A stretch of DNA of 64,000 nucleotides from Maridesulfovibrio hydrothermalis AM13 = DSM 14728 (GTDB taxonomy: Bacteria > Desulfobacterota > Desulfovibrionia > Desulfovibrionales > Desulfovibrionaceae), in the NCBI RefSeq assembly GCF_000331025.1, contig NC_020055.1, forward strand, positions 1,892,370-1,956,369. Reading direction: 5' to 3'. The translations under genes and the position numbers were made by a program. This document shows positions 1 through 8,071 of the stretch, piece after piece (position 1 is the stretch's first letter; the number at the start of each line of letters is the position of its first letter). Below the pieces are notes generated by a model. That model did not search any database and was not told the origin of the DNA. It worked only from the letters and a program-made list of their open reading frames with translations.

Positions 1-510
1 GGCTTTAAGATCTTCTGTATTGACAGCATCCTGAAAAGCGTCGCAGGCGGCAATGTATTCATCATAATAGTCATCACCGTAGCCTTCGTGTTCAACCATG
101 AGATGGGAGTAGGCGATGAATTCTTTAACTGCTTCAGTCGGGGGCAGCGATCCGGCATGAATTGTTGAAAAAATAGTTTTGAAGGAAGATTTCATACGTT
201 TTTTAAGTGATTTATATTTAAGCTTGCCCAATTCATCCGCATGGCTGGCGTTATCAATAACGGCTTCTATGCCATCAGGGCCTGTCGGAGAATATTGTAC
301 AGGGGTGGATAAAGGTTTGGCGGTAACTTTAACAGCAGTGTGTCCGAATTCATTACGGATATTGATTTTCAGTTTTTTAAAACCTTCAATAACTACAAGG
401 TAAGCATCGTCTTCAGATGCGCCGTGTTCAAGGGCATCGGCTATTTTACGCAAAAAATCAGGGAGTTCACTTTGGCTGATATGTTTTTTTATTTTACTTT
501 TTTTTGCCAT
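1..510 (-). CDS. Partial gene, possible XXXCH-domain (GAK system) protein
   Basis: This frame runs off the left edge; the visible 170 codons are the N-terminal part. It starts at ATG 510 behind AGGAGA. The product begins MAKKSKIKK and contains ELPDFLRKIADALEHG, followed by FKKLKISI, and later a helical stretch with YDEYIAACDAFQDA. From memory, the LPxFLRxxADALE and KKLKIS pattern and the helical tail resemble the XXXCH-domain proteins of the deltaproteobacterial 'GAK' gene set, which end in a haem-like CH motif lacking the first Cys of CxxCH. The end of the gene, where that motif would lie, is outside the window, so the assignment is tentative. No signal peptide is seen, so it is probably cytoplasmic. 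Confidence 0.45.
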   Translation of the reverse strand, partial: MAKKSKIKKHISQSELPDFLRKIADALEHGASEDDAYLVVIEGFKKLKINIRNEFGHTAVKVTAKPLSTPVQYSPTGPDGIEAVIDNASHADELGKLKYKSLKKRMKSSFKTIFSTIHAGSLPPTEAVKEFIAYSHLMVEHEGYGDDYYDEYIAACDAFQDAVNTEDLKA

Positions 511-807
511 CAATCTTCTCCTGAGAGTTGAGCCGTGACAGGTGGACTTATTTTTTTGATAAATTATCCATGCTGGTTATATATGAAGAGAATATCATAA
601 CAATTGCAGAGGAGTTACAGACTTGAAACTATCTGATATGTTTTGGTGGTAGTTAACCGCATATTTTTTTCATATGTTTAAGTACGCCTTGGAAGAATAA
701 ACCCAAGCGGGCCGGTTTACCAGTATTTATTATCTACACTGATGTTTGCATGCTATCGTCTGGTGATGATTCATGCTTGCTCTGGGACAGATTGAAGTTT
801 TGTCCAG
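511..807. other. Gene-free stretch, promoter region of the leftmost gene
   Basis: AT-rich spacer between the start of the leftmost minus-strand gene and the terminator of the HD-domain gene. It should hold the promoter of the leftmost gene. A minus-strand TTGTTA around 599 with TATATA about 15 bases on is the only -35/-10-like pair I can point to, and it is weak. No ORF of convincing quality, tRNA or repeat is visible. Confidence 0.4.
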
Positions 808-840
808 AAAAAAAGCCGTAATCGATTGATTACGGCCAAA
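808..840 (-). terminator. Intrinsic terminator of the HD-domain gene
   Basis: A perfect 9-bp stem, GCCGTAATC (815-823) with GATTACGGC (828-836), has a GATT loop. Read on the minus strand it is followed by seven T residues. It lies about 30 bases past the stop codon of the HD-domain gene. Confidence 0.9.
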
Positions 841-870
841 ATATGTATTTCTAAACCTGTTATGGTGGAA

Positions 871-1407
871 TCAGTTTTCAGCAATGGCAAGCTCTTCCAG
901 ATTTTTTCCGGTCTCCTGTTCAATGGCGGTTTTGATTCTTAGTGCCGTTTTTTTTCGTTGCTTTAGGTCTGAAACAGCCAGAGGGTCATCTGAATATGCC
1001 GCTATTTTATGATCGTACATGTAAATTACAGTAACCAGCTGGTCGCCTTTGACCAGTTTATCGGCAATAAAAACGATCTCTTTTTCAGTGACAAACGATC
1101 CTTCAGGGAAATCAATATCATTGTGTGCTTCAACAATTTCAGCGACCAGACCATATCCAAGTCCGCGCAGGATAGTTCCGCCCGTTGCAGCGTGATCTGC
1201 TTGCCCTTTCGCAATATCATGGAGCAGTGCACCGGCAGTGATAAGCGCGATATTCGGTCCCCGGTCACGCAGCCATTTTAGATCGCGTCCGATACGCAGT
1301 GCAACATCGCAGACCATGCGGGAATGGTTGATGACCGTTTCCGGCAGGTTTTGTGAGGCGAGTATAGTTTCACATTGCTCCGGGGTGGGGATATCAGGGT
1401 GTGTCAT
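871..1407 (-). CDS. HD-domain (HDIG-type) predicted phosphohydrolase
   Basis: A 178-residue soluble protein. The metal-binding signature of the HD superfamily is visible: a His at about 28 (NHSRMV), then LLHDIAKG at about 62-69, and downstream HAATGG and EAHNDID with further His/Asp ligands. Members of this superfamily hydrolyse phosphoester bonds of nucleotides or act on tRNA ends or cyclic nucleotides; the substrate here cannot be read from sequence. There is no DNA-binding or sensor domain and no paired nucleotidyltransferase. It starts at ATG 1407 behind AAAGGAAC and ends at the terminator at 808-840, so it is probably a single-gene unit. Confidence 0.8.
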   Translation of the reverse strand: MTHPDIPTPEQCETILASQNLPETVINHSRMVCDVALRIGRDLKWLRDRGPNIALITAGALLHDIAKGQADHAATGGTILRGLGYGLVAEIVEAHNDIDFPEGSFVTEKEIVFIADKLVKGDQLVTVIYMYDHKIAAYSDDPLAVSDLKQRKKTALRIKTAIEQETGKNLEELAIAEN

Positions 1408-1591
1408 ATATATAGTTCCTTTAAAATTTGGGCAAAGACATTAAAAGTTGCAGAAAATTTTTATGAGCGAAGGCAGTTAACAAAAATATACATGCTCAGC
1501 AAGGAGCTGTGAAGTTCTGTCCGCGTGATGTTTGATACTCCCAGCAAGTTTTGAGATAAATCTTTTGTAATAGTACAGTGCTTAGATAAAA

Positions 1592-2479
1592 TCATTTTCC
1601 CAGTCTATCTTTATAAAACTCCAGAAAATTATTTACTAGAGGGGTCATTCTATCGGGGTTCCAGATCATCGCCACTTCGAAGGGGGCATAGTCGCAGTCA
1701 ACCGGTTTTAGAACTACACCGTCAGGGATAATGTTGTGGGAGTCGCAGTTGATGAAGGTCCAGCCCATACCTGCTGCCACAAATACTGTTCCGGTGTGTT
1801 TGCGTCTGTACTGCATCCCCAGTTTTAATTCCAGACCTGCCTTATGGAATTGCTCCCGGACTTCTGCAACCCTCATTTTGCAATATGATTCTTGGCTGCA
1901 AATGTAAGGAATCTGCGCTAAATCGGCCAAGGTCAGAATTTCTTTTTGTGCTAGAGGATGGTTGGCAGAAATAGCAGCGCAAGGGTTGGTGCGCTGCACA
2001 ACCATGTGCGACAGCCCTTTGGTATCCATAATATTAAGTGTGATGAACCCGACATGTCTGGTTCCCTCGCGGACGGCTTCAAGTTGTTCTACACTTGTTT
2101 CATCGTGCATAAGCATTTCAACTTGCGGATATTTAATCATAAATTCGCCCACGATATCAGGAAACCTTGAAGATAATACAAGATAAACAAAACTCACATG
2201 CAGTTTACCGCTTGTCCCGTTGCCCATTGCCTGTAGCGTTGTTTTTGCACGAGCCATGATCGCGAGCATCTTTTTTGTTTCGACGAGAAAATATTTGCCT
2301 TCTTCAGTCAGCTCGACTTTGCGGTTGGTGCGTTTAAACAGCAGTACGCCCAGATCTTTTTCTATTTGCTGAATCTGACGGGTCAGCGGTGGTTGCTGGA
2401 TGTGCAGCCGTTCTGCTGCCTTGCCAAAATGCAACTCTTCGGCGAGAGCCTCGAAATAACGCAGTTGACGTATTTTCAT
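1592..2479 (-). CDS. LysR-family transcriptional regulator
   Basis: A 295-residue LTTR of typical length. The N-terminal winged helix-turn-helix is clear: MKIRQLRYFEALAEELHF, then KAAERLHIQQPPLTRQIQQ and a linker helix to about residue 85. The rest is the periplasmic-binding-protein-like effector domain. The ATG at 2479 is chosen over upstream starts because the LysR fold begins exactly there and AAAGG lies just before it. The frame can be extended upstream by 25 codons, but those residues (MICFMTACD...) do not belong to the family. A palindrome fitting an LTTR box sits directly upstream. The divergent neighbour at 2572 is a possible target; the effector is unknown. Confidence 0.9.
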   Translation of the reverse strand: MKIRQLRYFEALAEELHFGKAAERLHIQQPPLTRQIQQIEKDLGVLLFKRTNRKVELTEEGKYFLVETKKMLAIMARAKTTLQAMGNGTSGKLHVSFVYLVLSSRFPDIVGEFMIKYPQVEMLMHDETSVEQLEAVREGTRHVGFITLNIMDTKGLSHMVVQRTNPCAAISANHPLAQKEILTLADLAQIPYICSQESYCKMRVAEVREQFHKAGLELKLGMQYRRKHTGTVFVAAGMGWTFINCDSHNIIPDGVVLKPVDCDYAPFEVAMIWNPDRMTPLVNNFLEFYKDRLGK

Positions 2480-2482
2480 ATG

Positions 2483-2497
2483 ATACCTTTTGGGTAT
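2483..2497. promoter_or_regulatory. Candidate LysR operator (ATAC-N7-GTAT)
   Basis: ATACC-N5-GGTAT is a perfect 5-bp inverted repeat that fits the T-N11-A form of LTTR boxes. It overlaps the ribosome binding region of the lysR gene and lies 75-90 bp upstream of the divergent gene at 2572, the arrangement expected for autoregulation. Assignment is inferred from position and symmetry. Confidence 0.5.
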
Positions 2498-2571
2498 TAA
2501 TAAGACTGTAAATGGTATTGGATTTGTATCGCAGGCTGTCATAAAACAAATCAAACAGCAAGGAGGTTGTT

Positions 2572-3012
2572 ATGTCAGCGGTAGTGCGGAGGCCGACTGT
2601 ATTATGTCTGGTTTGTTTGATGTTCTTTTTTGCTTCGGTGTGTTTTGCGGCGGCGAGGGCTGAAAGCAGTGCTTCCGGCATGTTGATAGCCAAAGGTAAC
2701 AGATGTTATTATGTGGCGGATCAGGCGTGTGGTGAAGTATATATAATGTATGCAGATGGGGAACTTAATTTGCTGGCTGGTGGTTTTGGTCACATTTGCG
2801 GTCTGGCCGTTTCGCCGGATAGTTCAGTATACTTGATGTCCAGTTCTAAGAAGAGGCTCTTTAGGATCGCCGCAGATGGAAAAGTTCAGATGGTCAGAAA
2901 AGTTGATAAAGTACCTGACGCAATTTTAGTGGACCGTGATGGCGTTGTGTGCTTTGTGGAGCGTAAGCGTGATGGCGGGAGTAATATTTACAGAGTGACT
3001 GTCATGAAATAA
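2572..3012 (+). CDS. Small secreted protein, NHL-like beta-propeller fragment
   Basis: A 146-residue protein with a clear Sec signal peptide (RRP then a hydrophobic run LCLVCLMFFFASVCFAAARA, cleavage near residue 28-30). The mature part contains repeated units of the form G-V-x-(hydrophobic)-D-G (YADGELNLLAGGFGHICGLAVSP, IAADGKVQMV, VDRDGVVCFV). They resemble blades of NHL/SMP-30-type propellers, but there are only about three, too few for a closed propeller. The start is ATG 2572 behind a strong AAGGAGG. It diverges from the LysR gene and ends before a terminator. Function unknown; probably periplasmic. Confidence 0.65.
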   Translation: MSAVVRRPTVLCLVCLMFFFASVCFAAARAESSASGMLIAKGNRCYYVADQACGEVYIMYADGELNLLAGGFGHICGLAVSPDSSVYLMSSSKKRLFRIAADGKVQMVRKVDKVPDAILVDRDGVVCFVERKRDGGSNIYRVTVMK

Positions 3013-3055
3013 GGCTGGCACGTTTAAAAATTTTCTGGGCTTGGGAGCGCAAAGC

Positions 3056-3091
3056 AAAAAAGGATTGAATCTTGCGATTCAATCCTTTTTT
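3056..3091. terminator. Bidirectional intrinsic terminator
   Basis: AAGGATTGAATC pairs with GATTCAATCCTT around a TTGC loop (3072-3075), with A-rich and T-rich flanks on both sides. It can end the gene at 2572 on the plus strand and the tRNA transcript on the minus strand. The hairpin between the two tRNA blocks has the same TTGC loop and a related stem. Confidence 0.9.
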
Positions 3092-3101
3092 GTATGAAAA
3101 G

Positions 3102-3179
<78 letters not shown>

Positions 3180-3283
3180 GCATCTGAAAAATGTTACCTG
3201 CTTCAGTGGCCTGAATCACTTTTATGAAGCTGGATTTGTAAATAAAGCCTTAGCTTGGCAGTGCTTAGGTCTTTATGTTGAGT

Positions 3284-3361
3284 TGGCGTCCCCAGGGGGA
3301 TTTGAACCCCCGTCGCCGGCGTGAAAGGCCGGTGTCCTGGGCCAGGCTAGACGATGGGGAC
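3284..3361 (-). tRNA. tRNA-Glu (TTC)
   Basis: 78 nt with encoded CCA; acceptor stem GTCCCCA/TGGGGAC, anticodon UUC. Identical in sequence to the copies at 3799-3876 and 3977-4054. Confidence 0.97.
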
Positions 3362-3431
3362 GCATCTCATATAGTAACTTGTTTCTGTGGCCTGAATCAC
3401 ATTTGATGAACCAAGTATTCTTTTTTTTAGC

Positions 3432-3506
3432 TGGCTGGGACACAAGGACTCGAACCTTGATTAACGGAACCAGAACCCGTCGTCCTGCCAATTGAACGAT
3501 GTCCCA
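3432..3506 (-). tRNA. tRNA-Gln (CTG)
   Basis: 75 nt with encoded CCA. The anticodon stem-loop ACGGG-TTCTGGT-TCCGT reads anticodon CUG. The acceptor stem is TGGGACA/TGTCCCA. It differs from the copy at 4073-4147 by one compensated acceptor pair (C-G here, T-A there). Confidence 0.95.
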
Positions 3507-3751
3507 GCAGCGAGAAAGAGTACTATGAATATTTGGTGTTGCTGTCAACAACTATCTGATAATTTTTTGAGAAAAGGTGAAGAGGGGGTGTCATCCTTGT
3601 CTTAAAGAGACTCTGCCTCAATGGCAAGGCGTTCGTTTTTATCAATAATAACGGATTTGAAATATTGCTAACGGGGTTGCAGCTTCTTTGTTTTGTGCGG
3701 CCTCGACTGCTACGTTTTGCTTGGGGGAGGCAGCGTAAGAAGCTTTTCCCT

Positions 3752-3789
3752 AAAAAACGAAAAGGACTGATTCTTGCGAATCAGTCCTT
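3752..3789 (-). terminator. Terminator between the two tRNA blocks
   Basis: A 12-bp stem, AAGGACTGATTC with GAATCAGTCCTT, closes a TTGC loop (3774-3777). On the minus strand it is followed shortly by TTTTTT. It sits after the upstream Gln-Glu-Glu block, so each block probably ends its own transcript. The stretch 3507-3751 between it and the next tRNA holds no gene I can see and must carry the second block's promoter. Confidence 0.8.
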
Positions 3790-3798
3790 GAAATTTCG

Positions 3799-3876
3799 TG
3801 GCGTCCCCAGGGGGATTTGAACCCCCGTCGCCGGCGTGAAAGGCCGGTGTCCTGGGCCAGGCTAGACGATGGGGAC
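3799..3876 (-). tRNA. tRNA-Glu (TTC)
   Basis: 78 nt with encoded CCA, anticodon UUC; identical to the copies at 3284-3361 and 3977-4054. Third gene of the upstream block. Confidence 0.97.
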
Positions 3877-3976
3877 GCATCTTAAATATAGTACCTGCTC
3901 CAGTGGCCTGAATCACTATGGTGGAGCTGGTTTCTTTTTCAAGACTCTGCTGGCGTTACGAGTCTTTGTTTTGAGT

Positions 3977-4054
3977 TGGCGTCCCCAGGGGGATTTGAAC
4001 CCCCGTCGCCGGCGTGAAAGGCCGGTGTCCTGGGCCAGGCTAGACGATGGGGAC
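3977..4054 (-). tRNA. tRNA-Glu (TTC)
   Basis: 78 nt with encoded CCA, anticodon UUC; identical to the copies at 3284-3361 and 3799-3876. It is separated by only 18 bases from the upstream tRNA-Gln, so the two share a transcript. Confidence 0.97.
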
Positions 4055-4072
4055 GCATCTCAAAAATGTTGT

Positions 4073-4147
4073 TGGCTGGGATACAAGGACTCGAACCTTG
4101 ATTAACGGAACCAGAACCCGTCGTCCTGCCAATTGAACGATATCCCA
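4073..4147 (-). tRNA. tRNA-Gln (CTG)
   Basis: 75 nt with encoded CCA, anticodon CUG, acceptor stem TGGGATA/TATCCCA. First gene of the minus-strand tRNA array. Confidence 0.95.
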
Positions 4148-4222
4148 ACAACGAAAAAAGGATTTATTTGGATTGGCTCATTCTGTCAACAGATATTTTC
4201 AAATATTTTGAAAATAAAGTTA

Positions 4223-4567
4223 TTACAGAGCTTTTGCCATTGCACGAGTGCGTTTTTTCAGTTTGTTGATTCTGCGACGCATGATGGAACGATCCTTGCG
4301 GGATTCAACTTTAACTTTTTCTTCGCGCATGGTTCTGATGGTCTTTTTGATGGTCAGAATCTGATCTTTGTAAGGAGAAACTGTATCTTCTTCTTTAATT
4401 CCAAGGAATTCCTTGATATTAGCGATGATGGTGTCTTTATCCATTCCGGATACGCCGGAAATCAGAGGCATCTTGTTGATGCAAAGCTCACGGAGTTCTT
4501 TCTGGGTAAGTTTGTCGAGGGGCTTTTTCAGTTCCAGACTCTCTAGGGTAATTTTTTCTTCGCTCAT
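4223..4567 (-). CDS. Small Rho_N/SAP-like protein with basic coiled-coil tail
   Basis: A 114-residue protein. Residues about 11-55 (KPLDKLTQKELRELCINKM, then DKDTIIANIKEFLGI) look like the helical Rho_N/SAP-type nucleic-acid-binding fold. The C-terminal half is a charged helix rich in Arg and Lys ending MRRRINKLKKRTRAMAKAL. RNA or DNA binding is inferred from these features; there is no catalytic motif. The ATG at 4567 is preceded by AGGAGG; a longer upstream start would overlap the preceding gene and has no site. It lies 34 bases downstream of the DUF721 gene and is probably cotranscribed with it. Confidence 0.65.
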   Translation of the reverse strand: MSEEKITLESLELKKPLDKLTQKELRELCINKMPLISGVSGMDKDTIIANIKEFLGIKEEDTVSPYKDQILTIKKTIRTMREEKVKVESRKDRSIMRRRINKLKKRTRAMAKAL

Positions 4568-4601
4568 GTTATCCTCCTGGGGCCTCTTGGGCCTTGAAAT
4601 A

Positions 4602-5105
4602 TTATGATTTTTCAAAAAGACGGACGTACTTCAGATAACATCTGCCGACCGCCGATTCTGGATCAAATTTGTCTTTCAACCCGCCAAGTTTACCGGGTTT
4701 TTTGATCTTAGCATCCTTGAACTCGGTGCGTTGTAATTTGTACCCGTCCAATGGAACCCTGCCGTTTAACAGCTCGAATAGCACCTTGTCAAAGACTTCT
4801 TCACCAAAAAACAAATTAATTCTTTCGAGGATCTCCGGCGCAAAGTAGGAAAGCTCCTGTGCGGCTACGGAGTCCTCTGCTGCAAGGATCAAAGTTTTCT
4901 TGCGATGACCGAGTGGTTTGGCGAATTCTGCAAGTTCCCCCATAAGGTCGGGCCATGCCTTCCAAAGTCTTGGAATCATGAGTTTGTATTCGCCATCCAT
5001 AACGGAAACGAATTGTCCCATTGCTTCACTCATGCTGCGGGTGCTGCGCTGGCGTGGGTGAAATACCCTTTTTTTGGGGCCTGTGTATTTTGTTTTTCTA
5101 GCCAT
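4602..5105 (-). CDS. DUF721 / DciA-like protein
   Basis: A 167-residue protein. It has the DUF721 pattern: a basic N-terminus (MARKTKYTGPKKRVFHPRQ), then LWKAWPDLMGELAEFAKPLGHRKKTLILAAEDSVAAQELSYF and a helix-strand end to the KH-like core at about residue 115. DciA members load or tether the replicative helicase DnaB in bacteria that lack DnaC. The family match is good, but the helicase-loading role is inferred and the basic C-terminal extension is not typical. The start ATG 5105 has no strong Shine-Dalgarno. It is the first gene of a two-gene minus-strand unit. Confidence 0.7.
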   Translation of the reverse strand: MARKTKYTGPKKRVFHPRQRSTRSMSEAMGQFVSVMDGEYKLMIPRLWKAWPDLMGELAEFAKPLGHRKKTLILAAEDSVAAQELSYFAPEILERINLFFGEEVFDKVLFELLNGRVPLDGYKLQRTEFKDAKIKKPGKLGGLKDKFDPESAVGRCYLKYVRLFEKS

Positions 5106-5303
5106 ATTATATGATATAGTTGTCGTAATCTCGATAAAATATATTTATACATTAATGTCCGGGTTGGCAAAGACATTTATTCATTGCCGGTCATTTAAGT
5201 TCTGCCTTGTGATTATTCCACATGCGCCTGTCTGCATATTTGAGATTAGTTAGTGCTTGACGGTTTATGATCTGGGGGGTAGGGCTTCTTTGAATATTGT
5301 TAT

Positions 5304-5319
5304 ATAAAGATGTCGTTAT
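5304..5319 (+). promoter_or_regulatory. Candidate ArsR/SahR-type operator
   Basis: ATAAAGATGTCGTTAT forms the dyad ATAAnGA-NN-TCnTTAT. It ends 21 bases before the regulator's ATG and overlaps a TATATAAAG stretch that could be a -10 region. Size and position suit autorepression by the ArsR-type regulator encoded next. That SahR binds this sequence is inference. Confidence 0.5.
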
Positions 5320-5340
5320 GTTTTGCCGACGAGGTTATCG

Positions 5341-6252
5341 ATGGAGATTTTGAAATTCAGCAAAGCGTTATCAGACGAAATCAGAGTCAGGCTGCTGGCA
5401 ATGCTTCGTGATAACGAGTTAAATGTGGGCGAGGTTGTGCAGGTCCTGGGAATGTCCCAGCCCCGTGTTTCGCGCCATTTGAAAATTTTGCACGAGAGCG
5501 GTCTTCTGGAGTCCAGAAGGGAAGGGCTTTGGAATTTTTATCGTCTGGCCCAGTCCGGCAACGGTTACAAATTTGCTGAAGCTATCGGCTGGTTGATTGA
5601 AGACGATGCTGAAATTTCTGCGGATAAACGCAAAGTGGCCGAAGTGCTGGCTGAACGGAATATGGAAACCCGTAAATTTTTCGATGAGATTGCTGAAGAC
5701 TGGGAGCATTTGCAGCGCGAGGTTTTCGGCGATTTCAATTTAAATAGTGAACTGCTTAAAGTCATGGATAAGTGTTCTGTGGGCGTTGACCTCGGCTGCG
5801 GAAACGGATCGCTGATTGAAGATATGCTCACGAAATGTACTTCAGTTATCGGGGTGGACAGCTCTCATAAAATGCTTGAACTGGCCTCAAACAGAATCGC
5901 CAGTCATCCTGATGTGAGTTTGCGTATTGGCGAGCTTACCCATCTTCCTTTGCGGGACTGGGAAGCTGATTTTGCTGTTATTTCTATGGTTCTGCATCAT
6001 CTGCCCAGCCCGGAAAAGGCTGTTTCAGAGGCTGCAAGGACTCTTTCCAGCGGCGGTAAACTGGTGATTGCGGATTTTCTTATGCATTCAAATGAGAAGA
6101 TGCGCAGTCAATACGGCGACCGCAGGCTTGGTTTTACAGAAGAGGAGCTTGGCGGGTTTGTCGCTGATGCCGGACTTGTTTCGCACAGCATCCGCCGTTT
6201 TGCTGTAAATGAAGGACTTACTATCCTTGTGTGTATATCAGAAAAAAAATAG
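5341..6252 (+). CDS. sahR: ArsR-family regulator fused to a SAM methyltransferase (SahR-like)
   Basis: A 303-residue two-domain protein. Residues 1 to about 90 are an ArsR winged helix (LSDEIRVRLLAMLRDNELNVGEV, recognition helix MSQPRVSRHLKILHESGLL). The remainder is a class I methyltransferase with motif I VDLGCGNGSL and SMVLHHLPSPEKAV. ATG 5341 is chosen because GAGG precedes it; a TTG six codons upstream is possible but weaker. It sits directly before ahcY. SahR, an ArsR-type sensor of S-adenosylhomocysteine controlling methionine-cycle genes in Desulfovibrio relatives, has this fused form as I recall. The methyltransferase fold probably serves as an SAH/SAM sensor; enzymatic activity is possible but not shown. 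Confidence 0.85.
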   Translation: MEILKFSKALSDEIRVRLLAMLRDNELNVGEVVQVLGMSQPRVSRHLKILHESGLLESRREGLWNFYRLAQSGNGYKFAEAIGWLIEDDAEISADKRKVAEVLAERNMETRKFFDEIAEDWEHLQREVFGDFNLNSELLKVMDKCSVGVDLGCGNGSLIEDMLTKCTSVIGVDSSHKMLELASNRIASHPDVSLRIGELTHLPLRDWEADFAVISMVLHHLPSPEKAVSEAARTLSSGGKLVIADFLMHSNEKMRSQYGDRRLGFTEEELGGFVADAGLVSHSIRRFAVNEGLTILVCISEKK

Positions 6253-6285
6253 TGGGCGGTGCGCCCGTAAAAAATGGAGGATTCA

Positions 6286-7704
6286 ATGCTTAAAGTAGAT
6301 CCTGAACTCGACAATAAAGTCGCGGATATGTCTCTTGCCGATTGGGGCAATAAAGAAATGCAGCTTTCCGAGCGTGAAATGCCCGGCCTGATGTCCATCC
6401 GTGAGAAGTACGGTAAGGAAAAGCCTCTTAAAGGTCTGAAAATCATGGGCAGCCTGCACATGACCATCCAGACAGCAATGCTGATCGAAACTCTGTACGA
6501 ACTGGGAGCTGATCTGCGCTGGTCTTCCTGCAACATTTTTTCAACTCAGGATCACGCAGCCGCAGCGATTGCTGCAAACGGCACTTCCAAAGTTTTCGCA
6601 TGGAAAGGCGAAACTCTGGAAGAATTCTGGTGGTGCACCGAACAGGCTCTGACCTGGCCCGACGGCTCCGGCCCCGACCTTATTGTTGATGACGGCGGTG
6701 ATGCTACACTCATGATTCACAAGGGTGTTCAGGCAGAAAAAGATGGTTCCATGCTTGAGAAGAAGTATGACAATAAAGAATTTCAGATCGTCATTGACAG
6801 ATTGAAAGCCTCTGTTGCTGACAACCCCACAAAATGGACTGATATTGCAGCAAAAGTCAGGGGTGTTTCCGAGGAGACAACCACAGGGGTACATCGTCTT
6901 TACCAGATGCAGGAAGCAGGCGAACTGCTCTTTCCCGCAATCAACGTTAATGACTCTGTTACCAAGTCTAAATTTGACAACCTCTATGGCTGCCGCGAGT
7001 CTCTGGCTGACGGAATCAAACGCGCAACTGACGTAATGATCGCCGGTAAAGTGGTTGTTGTTATCGGTTACGGTGATGTTGGTAAAGGTTGTGCTCAGTC
7101 CATGCGCGGCTTCGGTGCCCGTGTTATTGTTACTGAAGTAGATCCTATTTGCGCACTTCAGGCTGCTATGGAAGGTTTTGAAGTTACCACTATGGATAAA
7201 GCTGTTGAACGCGGAGACGTTTTTGTCACCTGCACCGGTAACTATCACGTGATCACCGGCGAACATATTTGCAAGATGAAAGATGAAGCAATTATCTGCA
7301 ACATCGGGCATTTTGATAATGAAATTGAAATGGCTTATCTTGAGGATAATCCCAAAATCAAAAAGATTGAAATTAAACCTCAGGTTGATAAGTGGGTTCT
7401 CGAATCCGGTAAATCCGTTCTCGTCCTTGCTGAAGGCCGTCTTGTAAACCTCGGTTGTGCGACTGGTCATCCCAGCTTTGTAATGAGCAACAGCTTTACC
7501 AATCAGGTTCTGGCTCAGATTGATCTGGCTCAGAATACTTATGATTCTAAAGTAATGATTCTTTCTAAGAAGCTTGATGAAGAAGTTGCAAGACTTCACC
7601 TTGAGCGTCTTGGAGTTGAGCTTGAAGTTCTTTCTAAAGAACAGGCTGACTACATCAGCGTTGATGTTGACGGTCCTTACAAGCCTGACCATTACCGTTA
7701 CTAG
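6286..7704 (+). CDS. ahcY: Adenosylhomocysteinase
   Basis: A 472-residue cytosolic enzyme that splits S-adenosylhomocysteine into homocysteine and adenosine and so relieves product inhibition of methyltransferases. Family features are intact: [10 protein letters not shown] near the N-terminus, the NAD+-binding segment [19 protein letters not shown], and the C-terminal DHYRY. The start is ATG 6286, because GGAGG lies five bases before it; the ATG 12 bases upstream overlaps that ribosome binding site. The gene follows the SahR-like regulator by 33 bases and almost certainly shares its transcript, which places the regulator's own ligand under control of its target enzyme. It ends at a strong terminator. 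Confidence 0.97.
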   Translation: MLKVDPELDNKVADMSLADWGNKEMQLSEREMPGLMSIREKYGKEKPLKGLKIMGSLHMTIQTAMLIETLYELGADLRWSSCNIFSTQDHAAAAIAANGTSKVFAWKGETLEEFWWCTEQALTWPDGSGPDLIVDDGGDATLMIHKGVQAEKDGSMLEKKYDNKEFQIVIDRLKASVADNPTKWTDIAAKVRGVSEETTTGVHRLYQMQEAGELLFPAINVNDSVTKSKFDNLYGCRESLADGIKRATDVMIAGKVVVVIGYGDVGKGCAQSMRGFGARVIVTEVDPICALQAAMEGFEVTTMDKAVERGDVFVTCTGNYHVITGEHICKMKDEAIICNIGHFDNEIEMAYLEDNPKIKKIEIKPQVDKWVLESGKSVLVLAEGRLVNLGCATGHPSFVMSNSFTNQVLAQIDLAQNTYDSKVMILSKKLDEEVARLHLERLGVELEVLSKEQADYISVDVDGPYKPDHYRY

Positions 7705-7742
7705 CAGATTGCTTACAAAGCATTCGCAGCTAAACTGATTCA

Positions 7743-7793
7743 AAAAGCCGGAACCTTGGCATCTATAATAATATGCTGAGATTCCGGCTTTTC
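7743..7793 (+). terminator. Intrinsic terminator after ahcY
   Basis: AAAAGCCGGAA pairs with TTCCGGCTTTT across a 28-base loop region that can itself partly fold, and a T-rich tail follows. It closes the sahR-ahcY unit. Confidence 0.85.
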
Positions 7794-8071
7794 CCGTTGA
7801 GGTTTTGCAGTTGAAAGATAAATATTAAATTAATTAATTTGTTTTTTATCATTTATGTCTTTACTTTTTTTGTTTAATAAGTAATTAAACCCCACCTCAG
7901 CGTGACTGGACGCACGAAAATCCTCTTTTAAGTTGATTGGACTATCCGCTCTCCATTTTCAGAGCAAAATTATTCCCACGTCCCAGAGCTTACCTAGTAC
8001 CGGAGCAATTCGGAGCACGGTTGCCGTCACGCGCAACCGTCAGATATTCTCCTTTCAACATAGGATTTCTT
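7794..8071 (+). promoter_or_regulatory. Long structured leader region of the RhlE-type helicase gene
   Basis: The first part is very AT-rich, with a weak TTGAAA/TTAATT pair near 7813. The second part carries a hairpin: ACGGTTGC (8017-8024), an 8-base loop, GCAACCGT (8033-8040), ending about 30 bases before the GTG start. Long structured leaders are common on DEAD-box helicase mRNAs whose expression rises in the cold. No leader ORF of note was seen. Confidence 0.4.

Noticed and set aside
3273-4151. Several minus-strand frames across the tRNA array with a repeated peptide
   Set aside because: The repeated peptide is just the translation of the near-identical tRNA-Glu genes.
6541-7743. A 400-codon open frame on the minus strand across ahcY
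   Set aside because: It lies antisense to an unambiguous adenosylhomocysteinase and has no recognisable domain; it is a by-product of that gene's codon usage.
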